Positions 1-8,851 of a stretch of DNA of 51,997 bases are shown here, in pieces. The stretch spans positions 1-51,997 of the forward strand of contig DDVH01000019.1 in NCBI GenBank assembly GCA_002345215.1. Direction: 5' to 3'. Each line of letters starts with the position of its first letter. The first letter of the stretch is position 1. A program made the position numbers and the translations under genes. The notes beneath the pieces are model-generated. The model had not been told where the DNA came from. It saw nothing but the letters and a program-made list of their open reading frames with translations, and made no database searches. Source of the stretch: Anaerolineales bacterium UBA2317 (GTDB lineage Bacteria; Chloroflexota; Anaerolineae; Anaerolineales; Villigracilaceae).

Positions 1-4
1 CTGG

Positions 5-91
5 CGGGAAGGGCGGGATTCGAACCCGCGACTGGTTTTACCCAGCACTCACTTAGCAGGCGAGCCCATTCAGCCACTCTGGCACCTTCCC
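5..91 (-). tRNA. tRNA-Ser (anticodon GCT)
   Basis: The reverse strand folds as a class II tRNA. The acceptor stem GGGAAGG pairs with CCTTCCC, the anticodon loop is CTGCTAA (anticodon GCT, reading AGC/AGU), there is a long variable arm, and the T-loop is GGGTTCGAATCCC. A CCA tail appears to be encoded at positions 2-4 after discriminator G. It lies 28 nt from a second tRNA-Ser on the same strand. Confidence 0.96.
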
Positions 92-119
92 AAGTTTTGA
101 GTTGTTAACTTACTACCAG

Positions 120-204
120 CGGAGGAAGTGGGATTCGAACCCACGTTGGTGTGACCCAAACATGTTTTCAAGACATGCGCCTTAAGCCACTCGGCCATCC
201 CTCC
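120..204 (-). tRNA. tRNA-Ser (anticodon TGA)
   Basis: Class II tRNA on the reverse strand, with acceptor stem GGAGGGA/TTCCTCC (one G-T pair), anticodon loop CTTGAAA (anticodon TGA), long variable arm and T-loop GGGTTCGAATCCC. Unlike its neighbour it has no encoded CCA, because the bases after the discriminator read CTG. It probably shares a transcript with the tRNA-Ser(GCT) just downstream. Confidence 0.96.
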
Positions 205-284
205 AATATTCAAATTGCGAAAGCGATTTTACCATAACAAAAGACGAATCAGACTTATCAGACTAGTAAGACCTGTTAGACCAA

Positions 285-1463
285 TCAAATCACTGCTAAC
301 TTTTTCCCGACATTCTTAAACGCTTCCAGTCCTTTATCCAAATCATCTTTTGAGTGTGATGCCGAAATCATCACGCGGATTCGGGCTTTGCCTTGTGGAA
401 CAGTTGGGAATCCGATTGCCATAGCAAACACACCTGACTCAAATAACTCGCGGCTGAATTGTTGTGCCAACTTCGCTTCACCTAACATGACGGGAGTTAT
501 GGGTGTTTCACTGACGCCTGTATCAAAGCCTAAACTTTTCATCTCTGCTTTGAAATATTTTGCATTCTCCCAAAGTTTATCTACCAATTGAGTTGAATCT
601 TCCAACAAATCAATCGCGGCTAAACATGCGGCAGTATCTGGAATCGTCATGGCTGATGAAAATAAAAATGGTCGTCCACGCTGACGTAACCATTCAATGA
701 TGACAGATTTCCCAGCCACCATACCGCCGACCACACCAAATGCTTTTGAGAAAGTCCCTACTTCTACATCCACTTTGCCATGCAAACCAAAATGGTCAAC
801 AATGCCACGCCCACCTTTACCTAGCACACCTTCACCATGTGCATCATCCACCATTAACAAAATGTCATATTTTTTTGCAACTTCATAAATCTCTGGCAAT
901 GGAGCAACATCACCATCCATGCTAAAGACTCCATCTGTGATAATCAATGCTCTTCGATATTGACTTAAATTGGCTTTGATTTGTTCTTCTAAAGATTTCA
1001 CATCGTTATGTTCGTATGCAATAATTTTCGCGCCAGATAATCTACAACCATCAATAATCGAAGCGTGATTTAATTTATCAGAAAAAATCACATCTTCTTT
1101 TCCAACCAATGCAGGAACAGTGGCTAAATTGGCAGTGAATCCACTTTGAAATGTAATCGATGATTCCACTCCTTTGAATTGTGCAATTCGTTTTTCTAAT
1201 TCAACATGCAATGTGGTTGTGCCTGCAATCGAGCGAACAGCCGCAGGTCCAATCCCCAATTTGACGGTCGCATTTTTTGAAGCGGAAATTAAATCAGGAT
1301 GATTGGCTAACCCCAAATAATTGTTCGAGCAAAAATTCAAAACTTTTTTTCCATCCACAATCAACCACGCACCTTGTGGCGAGCCGATCGTGCGAATGTT
1401 GTTATATAAACCTTGCGATTTTAAAATTTCAATTTCTTGTGTAATCCAATCTGTTTTAGACAT
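285..1463 (-). CDS. kbl: glycine C-acetyltransferase (2-amino-3-ketobutyrate CoA ligase)
   Basis: A PLP-dependent enzyme of the alpha-oxoamine synthase family (392 aa from the chosen start) that interconverts 2-amino-3-ketobutyrate plus CoA with glycine and acetyl-CoA in threonine breakdown. Visible family motifs are the N-terminal NFCSNNYLGLA, VDDAHGEG (PLP-binding Asp) and GTFSKAFG, whose Lys near residue 240 should carry PLP. An upstream in-frame ATG exists at 1484, but the ATG at 1463 has a good AGGAG Shine-Dalgarno and leaves a 1-nt gap to the glycosyltransferase gene. The related enzymes KAS (8-amino-7-oxononanoate synthase) and serine palmitoyltransferase are possible, but the length and motifs fit Kbl best. 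No threonine dehydrogenase is adjacent. Confidence 0.88.
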   Translation of the reverse strand: MSKTDWITQEIEILKSQGLYNNIRTIGSPQGAWLIVDGKKVLNFCSNNYLGLANHPDLISASKNATVKLGIGPAAVRSIAGTTTLHVELEKRIAQFKGVESSITFQSGFTANLATVPALVGKEDVIFSDKLNHASIIDGCRLSGAKIIAYEHNDVKSLEEQIKANLSQYRRALIITDGVFSMDGDVAPLPEIYEVAKKYDILLMVDDAHGEGVLGKGGRGIVDHFGLHGKVDVEVGTFSKAFGVVGGMVAGKSVIIEWLRQRGRPFLFSSAMTIPDTAACLAAIDLLEDSTQLVDKLWENAKYFKAEMKSLGFDTGVSETPITPVMLGEAKLAQQFSRELFESGVFAMAIGFPTVPQGKARIRVMISASHSKDDLDKGLEAFKNVGKKLAVI

Positions 1464-1464
1464 A

Positions 1465-2214
1465 TTAACTCCTGTTGGGTTCAAATTGCTTGAAATGCAA
1501 TAGACTATAGCGGTGAAGCCAAAATTTAAGTAAAACTTTTAAAATCCCAAAACCATATACAATGCTGCGCCATAAATTAATAGAAGATGCTTCTGGAAAA
1601 TAGCGAGTATCAATTGGAGTTTCACGAAAAGTTAAGTGATTCATCATTCCTTGTGCAATGATTTCTGTATCAAAGATAAAATCATCACTATTATCCATGA
1701 AACGTACCGTTTCTAAATATTTTTTTGAATAAGCTCGAAAGCCTGAATGAATCTCGGTGAGATAGCGTCGAAAGATAATATTTGCTAAGGCGGTTAACAA
1801 AACATTGGCATTGTATTTCCACCATGGCATGCCACCTTCAAGCGGATGCCCACCTAACATGCGTGAACCAAATACCGCATCAGCATCGCCGTCTAGAATT
1901 GGTTTCACAAGTTGTGGAATCACTTTTGCATCATATTGATGGTCTGGATGAAGCATAATGACTAAATCTGCGCCAGCGGCTAGTGCTTGGGTGTAACATG
2001 TCTTTTGATTTCCACCATATCCGCGGTTATTTGGGTGAGTAAAAACAGTCAAGCCAGCTTGCTTTGCAATCTCTGCAGTGTTGTCTTTTGAGGCGTCATC
2101 TACAAGGATAATATTTTTACGAAACTCTACAGGGATTTCATCTAATGTGCGCATGAGAGTTTTAGCAGCATTATAGGCAGGTAGAACGATGAAAATATTT
2201 TTTTGTTGGCTCAT
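1465..2214 (-). CDS. DPM1-like family 2 glycosyltransferase
   Basis: A 249-aa GT-A fold glycosyltransferase of the dolichyl/polyprenyl-phosphate mannose synthase type. The nucleotide-binding start FIVLPAYNAAKTL, the VDDASKDNT loop and the metal-binding LHPDHQYD segment are visible, followed by the FGSRM and HSGFRAYSK stretches typical of the DPM1 branch. It probably transfers a sugar from a nucleotide sugar to polyprenyl phosphate at the inner membrane face. The start codon overlaps the stop of the methyltransferase gene (ATGA), so the two are translationally coupled. Together with the GT87-like gene upstream it suggests synthesis and use of a lipid-linked sugar. The sugar and the lipid cannot be read from sequence. 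Confidence 0.85.
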   Translation of the reverse strand: MSQQKNIFIVLPAYNAAKTLMRTLDEIPVEFRKNIILVDDASKDNTAEIAKQAGLTVFTHPNNRGYGGNQKTCYTQALAAGADLVIMLHPDHQYDAKVIPQLVKPILDGDADAVFGSRMLGGHPLEGGMPWWKYNANVLLTALANIIFRRYLTEIHSGFRAYSKKYLETVRFMDNSDDFIFDTEIIAQGMMNHLTFRETPIDTRYFPEASSINLWRSIVYGFGILKVLLKFWLHRYSLLHFKQFEPNRS

Positions 2215-2885
2215 ATTTTTTTTGCTTTCACAATAAATTGATATCCAAGCAAAGTTGGAAAGGATGAGGTGATAGAAGCGAATATACCATGTGTAAACTT
2301 ACCTACGGATGTATTAAAAAAGTTAGAAATTAATTCTAAAGGAATGGGTGTAACATTGATTGAGTCAATATCAAGCCCGCAATTCTCAACTAAACCAATC
2401 AATGATTTGCGTGTAAAAAAGCGCAAATGTGTGCGGTCGAGAATGCCGCGCTCTGCATAGTCAAAATTCCCTGTTAATAAATGGAGGCGTACCCATATAT
2501 TAGCCACGTTGGGAACAGAGATGATAAATAAACTTCCACTAGATTGCAATTCTACTAGTCGCTTCAATGCAATTTCAGGATTTGCCATGTGTTCAAGAAC
2601 ATCTCCCAATACAATTGCATCGTATCCTTTCAAATCTTCATTTTGCATTTCATCGAAAGAGCAATTCCATAACTTTTCGTAAAAAGGTGAAGCACTGGTT
2701 GCCCATTCTGCATTGGATTCAACACCAAAATATCGAAGAGACGAATTACCACGCCTCGCCAGCATTCCAGATGCAGTGCCCACATCAAATACTTTACTCT
2801 TTTCAGGTAATGCCTGTAAATATGAAAGTATTCGTGAATGACTTGACCAAGGGCTGGGTTTATCTTGATAAGGCGATGTTGTCAT
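2211..2885 (-). CDS. class I SAM-dependent methyltransferase
   Basis: A 224-aa protein with a methyltransferase core: motif I VFDVGTASGMLA (about residues 34-45), the YDAIVLGDVLEHM motif II region and the following LFIISVPN strand. It resembles the UbiE/Coq3-like methyltransferases that sit in sugar and surface polysaccharide clusters. It overlaps the upstream membrane glycosyltransferase gene by 26 nt and the downstream GT2 by 4 nt, so it belongs to the same operon. The acceptor is unknown; a sugar or lipid-linked glycan is the likeliest guess from context. Confidence 0.8.
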   Translation of the reverse strand: MTTSPYQDKPSPWSSHSRILSYLQALPEKSKVFDVGTASGMLARRGNSSLRYFGVESNAEWATSASPFYEKLWNCSFDEMQNEDLKGYDAIVLGDVLEHMANPEIALKRLVELQSSGSLFIISVPNVANIWVRLHLLTGNFDYAERGILDRTHLRFFTRKSLIGLVENCGLDIDSINVTPIPLELISNFFNTSVGKFTHGIFASITSSFPTLLGYQFIVKAKKI

Positions 2886-4017
2886 CAGTATTTTTCTTCC
2901 ATTCTAAAATGATAAGAATCAAGGTAAGTATAATGGTGGGGATAATTTGATATGCCTGAGATAGTGTCGGTCCGTGAAATAATATGAACAGGCTGACCAT
3001 GAGCGGGTGCATAATAATAAATAAAATAGCCAACCAAAAAAATCGGATACGGCTTTTCATTTTCAAAACCAGAGTTATACAATACCCACAAGGCAGAATT
3101 AAGAGCAATAAATTATGCATCCAACTGTATGGAATTGCAATTAAGTTAACCAAAACCGCTGAAGAAAAGAGAAAAAAGTTTCGATTCTTAAAAATTTCTT
3201 GTCCCAGCAAAACAGGCAACCAAACCCATCCAAGCCAAATCAACAATCCTAATGAAATCACAGCTGGAATCAACCATGAAGAACCAATACTCAAGAATAA
3301 ACCCCAAATTGTACTTGTACGTTCGATATAAGTTGAAAGATGGCTACTAATTCCACCACCAATGATTTGGTTAGGAGTAGAAATAAATGGAAGAGAAATA
3401 ATGATTAATATCAAAACAACTATGCTAAAACCAAGCCACACTTGCCACCTTCGTTGAAAAAGTGACCAAAGTAATAATAAACCAACTAAAAGAATCATCA
3501 CTTGTGGTTTAACAAATGAAAGACCTAAAACAACCCCAAGCCATATCCATTTTTGACCTAAAAAAAGATGAAGTGCTAAAGCTAACATCAATAAAGAAAA
3601 AATACTCAATTGACCTAACCACATACTTGTTAGCACTGGTAGAAAGAAAATAGAAAACGTGCTGAAGAATGCTAATAAAGCAGGGGAAATATCCCAATCA
3701 AACATGTCAATCAACAATGCGAGGCTACCCGCCAACATAAACAAATTCATAATAAACCATAAGAGCATTGAAACTTCAGGTGACCAAACCACAAACGGTA
3801 ACATCACAAGCACTGTCCAGATTGGGTACGGGTAATCAGCATAAACTGAACCGCTTTTCAATAATTCTTGCGCGGGGTTCCAAGCAATTAGCATAAAATC
3901 ACTTGCATCCAGTTTGCTTGGATTAATGAAAACAAAAAGAATACAAGTGATTGGTAATACAATTAAGAAAATTTTAAAAATACCAAGCCCTCTAACGGGT
4001 TGAAAAAAATTATTCAT
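2860..4017 (-). CDS. GT87-like integral membrane glycosyltransferase (DUF2029 type)
   Basis: A 385-aa very hydrophobic protein with about ten predicted membrane segments and few charged residues, matching in size and pattern the polyprenol-phosphate-mannose-dependent GT-C enzymes of the GT87/DUF2029 group. An Asp following the first membrane segment (region KLDASDFM) and the aromatic segment around YADYPYPIW fit the periplasmic loop that holds the catalytic Asp in that group; this assignment is by eye. The ATG at 4017 is preceded by GGAGG inside the end of the upstream gene; the TTG just before it is the less likely start. Probable role: move a sugar from polyprenyl phosphate to a cell-surface acceptor. 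Confidence 0.68.
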   Translation of the reverse strand: MNNFFQPVRGLGIFKIFLIVLPITCILFVFINPSKLDASDFMLIAWNPAQELLKSGSVYADYPYPIWTVLVMLPFVVWSPEVSMLLWFIMNLFMLAGSLALLIDMFDWDISPALLAFFSTFSIFFLPVLTSMWLGQLSIFSLLMLALALHLFLGQKWIWLGVVLGLSFVKPQVMILLVGLLLLWSLFQRRWQVWLGFSIVVLILIIISLPFISTPNQIIGGGISSHLSTYIERTSTIWGLFLSIGSSWLIPAVISLGLLIWLGWVWLPVLLGQEIFKNRNFFLFSSAVLVNLIAIPYSWMHNLLLLILPCGYCITLVLKMKSRIRFFWLAILFIIMHPLMVSLFILFHGPTLSQAYQIIPTIILTLILIILEWKKNTDDNIALSR

Positions 4018-5626
4018 CAATATATACCTCCGCTAACAACCCAAGTTCTGCCAACGCCGCTGTGATTTTTTGTATAGTGCCACTTTTGATGATAACCGCA
4101 GTGGGACTTAACAACTCGCCTAAAAATTTTCCTGCTTTCGACTTTCGCATCTCTTCTATGATTTCAGGCTTGCTGACTCGTAACACAAACAGATTCTCAA
4201 CCCGTGCTTCGCTTCCATTTGTATTCCAATTCTTTAATGCTTTCACGAGAGCAGGTGGTACATTATTATTTGTATGCTTTACTAATAATGCTAATAATTG
4301 CTCTGCTTTCAATCCCTGCTCATTCGCGCGTTTCAATGATTTTGCACTGATTGAATAATTGAAGTTATCGTTTTTTTCTTCATCCCATTCACAGAATCTG
4401 GCAATCTGATAACGTGTTGCTCTTGAAAAATATCTTGAAACAGAAATTTTTCCGTTTGATGCAACTACAATCTTTCCTGTTTCTTCTTTCTTTTCAATCA
4501 CAGTATTAACACGAAATGCAGTTGTTATGCCATTTTCGTCTGTGCTGGCTATATCAACTTTCCCAAGCCAATGCAAAGTTTGGATTACGTATTTAATCAA
4601 TGCGCCATCTACAGAATCCCAATACGCGAAACCGCGTAAGTATTGTCCATCTGATTCGCGTTTGATAAACCACGAATCATAATCACCAGCAGGTCTTTGA
4701 AAGTCTGGAAATTTTTCTTTAATGGCTTTGACAAACGCATTCAAACTCCACCATTTGCCTTGTGAAATGTCGTTGATCAAGTTTATCAAAAATTCGCGCG
4801 TGATTTGTGGTTGATTTTTCCATTCGCCTTCACAAATAATGGTGGGGATTAAACGTAATTCGTCAAATGTGTCAGATTTAAGCCAAGCGTTATAAAGAAA
4901 ATTTAATGCTTCTGTTCGCGAGGCTTCAAGAAATGTTTTGACGTTTTCGGGATGTAATGTATCTTTTTTAATAAGATTTGCTGTAGTTAATAATGTGTGC
5001 AATCCAACTTGTGGTCTCGATACGCCACTCGTTTCACTCGTGGCTACTCGACCACCGATTCTCATTTGTGCTAAATATGTAGTTGCATCATCCAAAATAA
5101 AATTATTGGCTGAGATTTCAAAACTTTTTTCTACCGGCGTGGCAGGGCGACCTAATGGTTCATTGATTTGTAAGGGCGATATATGCGTTGCCCCTACTTC
5201 TTGAATCACTTCTAACAAATCTTCGGGAATGTATGCAAATTCTTGCAAGCCTTTATCTGTTTCAAAAAAGGCTTTGGCGATTAAGGCTCGATAAAAAAGA
5301 ATTTCGGATGTTGAAGTTGGTTTGAGGTGTGGACGTTCACGGTCTCGTTTGCCTGCTCCCATTTCGCGGATTTCTCCATGTTTGCGAGCAAAGACTGACC
5401 ATTCTATTTTTCCATTGGTATTAATGAGTTCGGTTAATGCGGTTTTGGCTGGGGCTTGTAAAATGTCGAGGGTTTCAGAAACAGTTTCAAGGTCAAGTAA
5501 GGAGGCGCAGAGTTCTTCAAGTGCGGAATCAAAATCATTTGATTCGAGTTCTAATCCCCAAAACTCGGCGATGATTCTTAAATGTCCAATATCAGTTTTA
5601 TGCAGGCTATGAAATAAATCAGGCAT
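4010..5626 (-). CDS. helicase-associated (XPB/Ssl2 N-terminal-like) domain protein
   Basis: A 538-aa soluble protein (a GTG 6 nt upstream would give 540). The N-terminal helical region and later winged-helix-like segments, such as ISQGKWWSLNAFVKAIKEKF and the WDSVDGALIKYVIQTLHWLG stretch, recall the helicase-associated domain family found at the N-terminus of XPB/Ssl2, but there is no helicase core and no Walker motif. The last 90 residues resemble the C-terminal part of the same family (LRVSKPEIIEEM). Two palindromic repeats lie in frame (5011-5055 and 5170-5197) and encode about residues 190-205 and 143-152. It overlaps the downstream glycosyltransferase gene by 8 nt. Function unknown; a DNA-binding role is a guess. 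Confidence 0.55.
   Translation of the reverse strand: MPDLFHSLHKTDIGHLRIIAEFWGLELESNDFDSALEELCASLLDLETVSETLDILQAPAKTALTELINTNGKIEWSVFARKHGEIREMGAGKRDRERPHLKPTSTSEILFYRALIAKAFFETDKGLQEFAYIPEDLLEVIQEVGATHISPLQINEPLGRPATPVEKSFEISANNFILDDATTYLAQMRIGGRVATSETSGVSRPQVGLHTLLTTANLIKKDTLHPENVKTFLEASRTEALNFLYNAWLKSDTFDELRLIPTIICEGEWKNQPQITREFLINLINDISQGKWWSLNAFVKAIKEKFPDFQRPAGDYDSWFIKRESDGQYLRGFAYWDSVDGALIKYVIQTLHWLGKVDIASTDENGITTAFRVNTVIEKKEETGKIVVASNGKISVSRYFSRATRYQIARFCEWDEEKNDNFNYSISAKSLKRANEQGLKAEQLLALLVKHTNNNVPPALVKALKNWNTNGSEARVENLFVLRVSKPEIIEEMRKSKAGKFLGELLSPTAVIIKSGTIQKITAALAELGLLAEVYIDE
5011..5055. repeat. GGTCGAGTAG palindromic repeat, in-frame inside a gene
   Basis: A 45-bp imperfect palindrome that begins GTGGTCTCGATACGCCAC and ends GTGGCTACTCGACCAC. 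It matches the intergenic copies at 48332-48378, 48425-48459 and 51839-51870. Here it sits inside the 4010-5626 gene, is exactly 15 codons long and keeps the frame open. Confidence 0.85.
5170..5197. repeat. GTAGGGGC-type palindromic repeat, in-frame inside a gene
   Basis: A 28-bp imperfect palindrome with arms GTAAGGGCGA and TTGCCCCTAC (8 of 10 pairs). It resembles the intergenic copies at 14418-14446 and 16501-16527, but lies within coding sequence and encodes about ten residues. Confidence 0.65.
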
Positions 5627-5629
5627 GTT

Positions 5630-5669
5630 CACTTTCCACTTTCTATTTTAAGTTAGAAAGTGGAAAGTT
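5630..5669. repeat. long inverted repeat between two minus-strand genes
   Basis: CACTTTCCACTTTCTA at 5630-5645 pairs with TAGAAAGTGGAAAGT near 5653-5667 (15 of 16 positions). It separates the lipid kinase gene from the gene downstream. There is no U-run after it on the minus strand, so it is more likely a repeat element or mRNA hairpin than a strong terminator. A similar TTAGAA/TTCTAA hairpin occurs at 41465-41527. Confidence 0.65.
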
Positions 5670-5677
5670 GCGAGTGA

Positions 5678-6604
5678 TTAACCACCGACGACTTTTAGCG
5701 CGCCAGGCAAAATTTCAAATGAAACTTTTTTGAGGTTACTGCCAAAGGTTGTAAAAATTTCGCCATCGGCATGGATGTATAGCGGTAAATCGGATGTGAG
5801 GCTTAGTTTTTTGAATTCGCCTGTGCGGACGTTTTTGAAGCGTAAATGTGTGCCGTTCATAAATTCTGGCACGAGGCGAAACATCATCAAGCGCGAAACT
5901 TTTTGTACGGCAACATATGTCATTTTGCCATCATTATTTTTTGCATCAGGCGCGAGCATGAAGCCACCACCTTCGCGTGGACCATTGCATAGTGTTAACA
6001 TCAAAATTTTTGCGTCAAAATTTTCTGTATCCGTTTCAATGTTTACTTGCATGGGATTGTGATTCATAATGATGGTTTGTATCACTGCCGTGAGATACAT
6101 CATAAAACCTTTGACGATTGGTAGTTTATGTGAATGAATTGTGACAATAGAATCGAAACCAATGCCAAGTGTGTTATCAAAATATTCTTTGCGACCATGT
6201 TGTTCGTCGGTCATTAAACCAATATCAACAGGTTGAACATTTTCTGCTTTAAGTGCATGTGCTAAGGCGTGAGATGATTTTTGTGTGATGCCCATTGAAT
6301 ATGCAAAATCATTTCCTGAACCGATTGGTACAACACCCATAACAGGGCGTTTATGTTCAGGCACTTGCATTAATCCATTCATCACTTCATGGACCGTGCC
6401 ATCACCACCCATTGCTACAACCAAATCGCAACCTTCGTCGGCGGCTTGTTTGGCGAGTTCAATGCCATGAGTCGGGTAGACTGTTCCGCTCCACGTTAAA
6501 TCCCCTTGAAATTCTTGCGCAATTGGGCGTAAATCGTTGGCAGTTTTCCAAGCACGTCCCATATCTGCCATTGGATTCAGAATCAATTTCACTTTGCGTG
6601 GCAT
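5678..6604 (-). CDS. diacylglycerol/lipid kinase (YegS/DgkB family)
   Basis: A 308-aa enzyme with the DAGK catalytic domain: N-terminal KLILNPMADMG, the nucleotide-binding AMGGDGTVHEVMNGL motif and VVPIGSGNDFAYSMG, all diagnostic for the family. It should phosphorylate a lipid such as diacylglycerol on the cytoplasmic side of the membrane. The ATG at 6604 is preferred over the one at 6610, because the GGAG Shine-Dalgarno abuts the earlier ATG and has normal spacing to the later one. It follows the GAF-GGDEF gene by 21 nt and is probably co-transcribed with it. Confidence 0.9.
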   Translation of the reverse strand: MPRKVKLILNPMADMGRAWKTANDLRPIAQEFQGDLTWSGTVYPTHGIELAKQAADEGCDLVVAMGGDGTVHEVMNGLMQVPEHKRPVMGVVPIGSGNDFAYSMGITQKSSHALAHALKAENVQPVDIGLMTDEQHGRKEYFDNTLGIGFDSIVTIHSHKLPIVKGFMMYLTAVIQTIIMNHNPMQVNIETDTENFDAKILMLTLCNGPREGGGFMLAPDAKNNDGKMTYVAVQKVSRLMMFRLVPEFMNGTHLRFKNVRTGEFKKLSLTSDLPLYIHADGEIFTTFGSNLKKVSFEILPGALKVVGG

Positions 6605-6625
6605 GTGCATCTCCTGAAAAGCGAT

Positions 6626-7891
6626 TTATTCTTCGTGTTCTGTTTTTCTTAACTTGATTGGACTTAAACTTCCGGTCATCCCTTTGGCAACTGCATATTT
6701 ACCACGGTGATATTTCTTAGCATGATACAAAGCCACATCTGCCGCACGGAGTAGGTCACTGGGTGTTTGGGCATGGCTTGGGTAGACAGCAATTCCAGCT
6801 GTAATGCCTAATTGAATATTCTTTTCTTCTGGATAATGAAACTTGTATTCATTCATTAAATTAATTACTTTATCAGTGACGGCTTGTGCGGCATCAATGC
6901 CTGTATTGCGCATGACCAATGTTAATTCATCGCCACCATATCTTGCTAAAAAATCAGACCCGCGCATTTTTTGAGCAAGGAAATTAAACAAAGAATATAA
7001 CAATTCATCGCCAACATTGTGACCAAATGTATCGTTAACAATTTTGAAACCATCCAAATCCATCATCACCACAGCAAATTCTAAACCCATACGCGAAGCA
7101 TACACAAATTCTTCTTGTAGGCGTTCATCCAAGGCGCGGCGATTCGGCAAACCAGTCACACTATCTGTATTTGCCATTTGAGTTACACGTTTGTATAAAC
7201 TGGCGTTAAAAATTGCCACTGCGGCTTGGTCAGCTAACAAACTGATTAAACGAATCTCTGAACGTGAAAAATGCCCCGTTACCGAACGAGAAACATTCAT
7301 CACCCCAACAATTTCATCCTTAAATTTCAGCGGAATAGAAATAATAGAACCTTGCCAATTTTTGGGTGCGTCTTTGTAAATAGGATGACTCGACATATCC
7401 TCCACCATAATTTGTTTGCCACTCTTCACAACCAAATAAGTCAACCCATTTTCTCTCGGTATCGCAAAAGCTTTATTGCGTGTTCCATCTGCATGTAATG
7501 AAGCCCCAAAATCTAATATTCCGCGCTCATACAAAAAAATATGAGCCGAGTTTGCATCTTTCACCAACCCCATGGCTTCTGTCACCACTGCATCTAACAC
7601 GGTTTGAAAATCCAAACTTGAAGTCAAATTCAAACTGATGCGCTTCAAAGCATCCAACTCATTGGCTTGATGTTTCACTGTCGCCATCAACGAATGTTTT
7701 GAAATCACCTCTTGCGTAATAGACATAGCATCATCGCCATTTTTAGACGATGAACGTTCTCTTGATTCAATCAAAACTTGAATCAATCTCAAAATCGATT
7801 TTTTTTCTTCTGGGGGAATAGAAGCATCCTGCGAAATAATTTCCCAGGCTCGCGTAAACGTGCTTCCAGCTTTTTTATGAGGCGTATTCAT
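6626..7891 (-). CDS. GAF-domain diguanylate cyclase (GGDEF protein)
   Basis: A 421-aa cytoplasmic protein with an N-terminal helical part, a GAF sensor domain (about residues 88-233) and a C-terminal GGDEF domain whose signature reads GGDEL (about 319-323). An RxxD inhibitory site (RGSD) lies five residues upstream, so feedback inhibition by c-di-GMP is expected. The GGDEL variant keeps the metal- and substrate-binding residues, so it is probably active. The ATG at 7891 is chosen over 7927 because a TATAAT box at 7910-7915 lies between them. Confidence 0.9.
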   Translation of the reverse strand: MNTPHKKAGSTFTRAWEIISQDASIPPEEKKSILRLIQVLIESRERSSSKNGDDAMSITQEVISKHSLMATVKHQANELDALKRISLNLTSSLDFQTVLDAVVTEAMGLVKDANSAHIFLYERGILDFGASLHADGTRNKAFAIPRENGLTYLVVKSGKQIMVEDMSSHPIYKDAPKNWQGSIISIPLKFKDEIVGVMNVSRSVTGHFSRSEIRLISLLADQAAVAIFNASLYKRVTQMANTDSVTGLPNRRALDERLQEEFVYASRMGLEFAVVMMDLDGFKIVNDTFGHNVGDELLYSLFNFLAQKMRGSDFLARYGGDELTLVMRNTGIDAAQAVTDKVINLMNEYKFHYPEEKNIQLGITAGIAVYPSHAQTPSDLLRAADVALYHAKKYHRGKYAVAKGMTGSLSPIKLRKTEHEE

Positions 7892-7909
7892 CTCACGATT
7901 GCGCTTACT

Positions 7910-7915
7910 ATTATA
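7910..7915 (-). promoter_or_regulatory. predicted -10 box of the GAF-GGDEF gene
   Basis: TATAAT on the minus strand, 18 nt before the ATG at 7891. No good -35 hexamer is seen at 17 nt. The divergent SDR gene starts 79 nt away, with AAGAGG at 7983-7988 before a GTG start. Confidence 0.5.
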
Positions 7916-7993
7916 CACTCGCATCATCTGTTTATGACCTTAGTTTTATCTGTGTTAAAATGAAAATTAATCAAATTCTTATAAGAGGTTTTC

Positions 7994-8797
7994 GTGACAG
8001 ACCAAACCGCTTCACAACCTACGGGGAAACTTGCCCCTGCAACTCCACTGAATCCACGCCGACGCGCTTTAGTCATTGGCGCATCCGAAGGCATGGGCGC
8101 GGCATTAGCCCGCAAACTTGCAAAAGAGGGTTATAGTCTTGCCTTACTTAGTCGCCAAAAAGATAAATTACAGGCTTTATGTAACGAACTGAATCAAAAA
8201 GAAACCATTGCATTTTCATACCCGCATGATGTGACCAAATACAACGAAGTGCCATCCCTATTACAAAAAATCGTCGCGGATTTAGGCGGCTTAGACACAG
8301 TTATCTTTTTAGCAGGCGTTAACTTCCCACCCGGCGGAGTAGATAAATATAATTTTGAAAATGACAAGAAAATGGTTGAAGTTAACTTAATCGGCGCAAT
8401 GGCATGGCTCACCCCAATTGCTGAAATGTTCCAAAATGCAAAGGCTGGTCAAATTGTAGGCATTGGCTCTGTGGCTGGTGATAGAGGACGTGTCGGCAAC
8501 CCCGGTTACAACACATCCAAAGCAGGTTTTGCAACTTATTTAGAAGCATTACGAAATCGCTTAACTCGACATGGTGTGAATGTATTAACTGTTAAACCTG
8601 GTTTTGTCAAAACAGAAATGCTCAAAGCCGCACAAGGTGGCACACCATTTGCTATTGAACCCGAAAAAGCGGCGGATGATATTTACAAAGCCATGCAAAA
8701 ACGAAAACAAATGATTTACACGCCATTCTTCTGGCGATATATCATGTTTATCATTCAACATATCCCATCTTTTATTTTTAGAAAGTTATCTTTTTAG
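7994..8797 (+). CDS. DprE2-like short-chain dehydrogenase
   Basis: A 267-aa SDR with the NAD(P) motif GASEGMG (29-35), catalytic Ser159 in IGSVAG, and Tyr172/Lys176 in GYNTSK. The C-terminal tail, a basic-hydrophobic stretch ending IPSFIFRKLSF, resembles the membrane-associated tail of DprE2, the mycobacterial decaprenyl-phospho-2-keto-ribose reductase. The next gene is a DprE1-like oxidase, which strengthens this assignment. The proposed role is reduction of a 2-keto polyprenyl-phospho-sugar to its epimer. It starts with GTG, preceded by AAGAGG. The in vivo lipid-linked sugar is not known for this organism. Confidence 0.75.
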   Translation: MTDQTASQPTGKLAPATPLNPRRRALVIGASEGMGAALARKLAKEGYSLALLSRQKDKLQALCNELNQKETIAFSYPHDVTKYNEVPSLLQKIVADLGGLDTVIFLAGVNFPPGGVDKYNFENDKKMVEVNLIGAMAWLTPIAEMFQNAKAGQIVGIGSVAGDRGRVGNPGYNTSKAGFATYLEALRNRLTRHGVNVLTVKPGFVKTEMLKAAQGGTPFAIEPEKAADDIYKAMQKRKQMIYTPFFWRYIMFIIQHIPSFIFRKLSF

Positions 8798-8800
8798 ATT

Positions 8801-8842
8801 AGACCATAGACCGTTGACAATAGACGGTAGAAAACCTATCGT
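8801..8842. repeat. heptameric (7-nt period) palindromic repeat
   Basis: Six consecutive degenerate heptamers, AGACCAT, AGACCGT, TGACAAT, AGACGGT, AGAAAAC and CTATCGT; the last three can fold back on each other. The same style occurs inside mutL (12620-12686) and before pfkA (34902-34958). It sits in the 54-nt gap between the DprE2-like and DprE1-like genes. Confidence 0.7.
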
Positions 8843-8851
8843 CCCAAATTC

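Noticed and set aside
388..1503. Several short ORFs opposite kbl
   Set aside because: They run antisense to a protein with strong family motifs, lack Shine-Dalgarno sites and have no recognisable domains.
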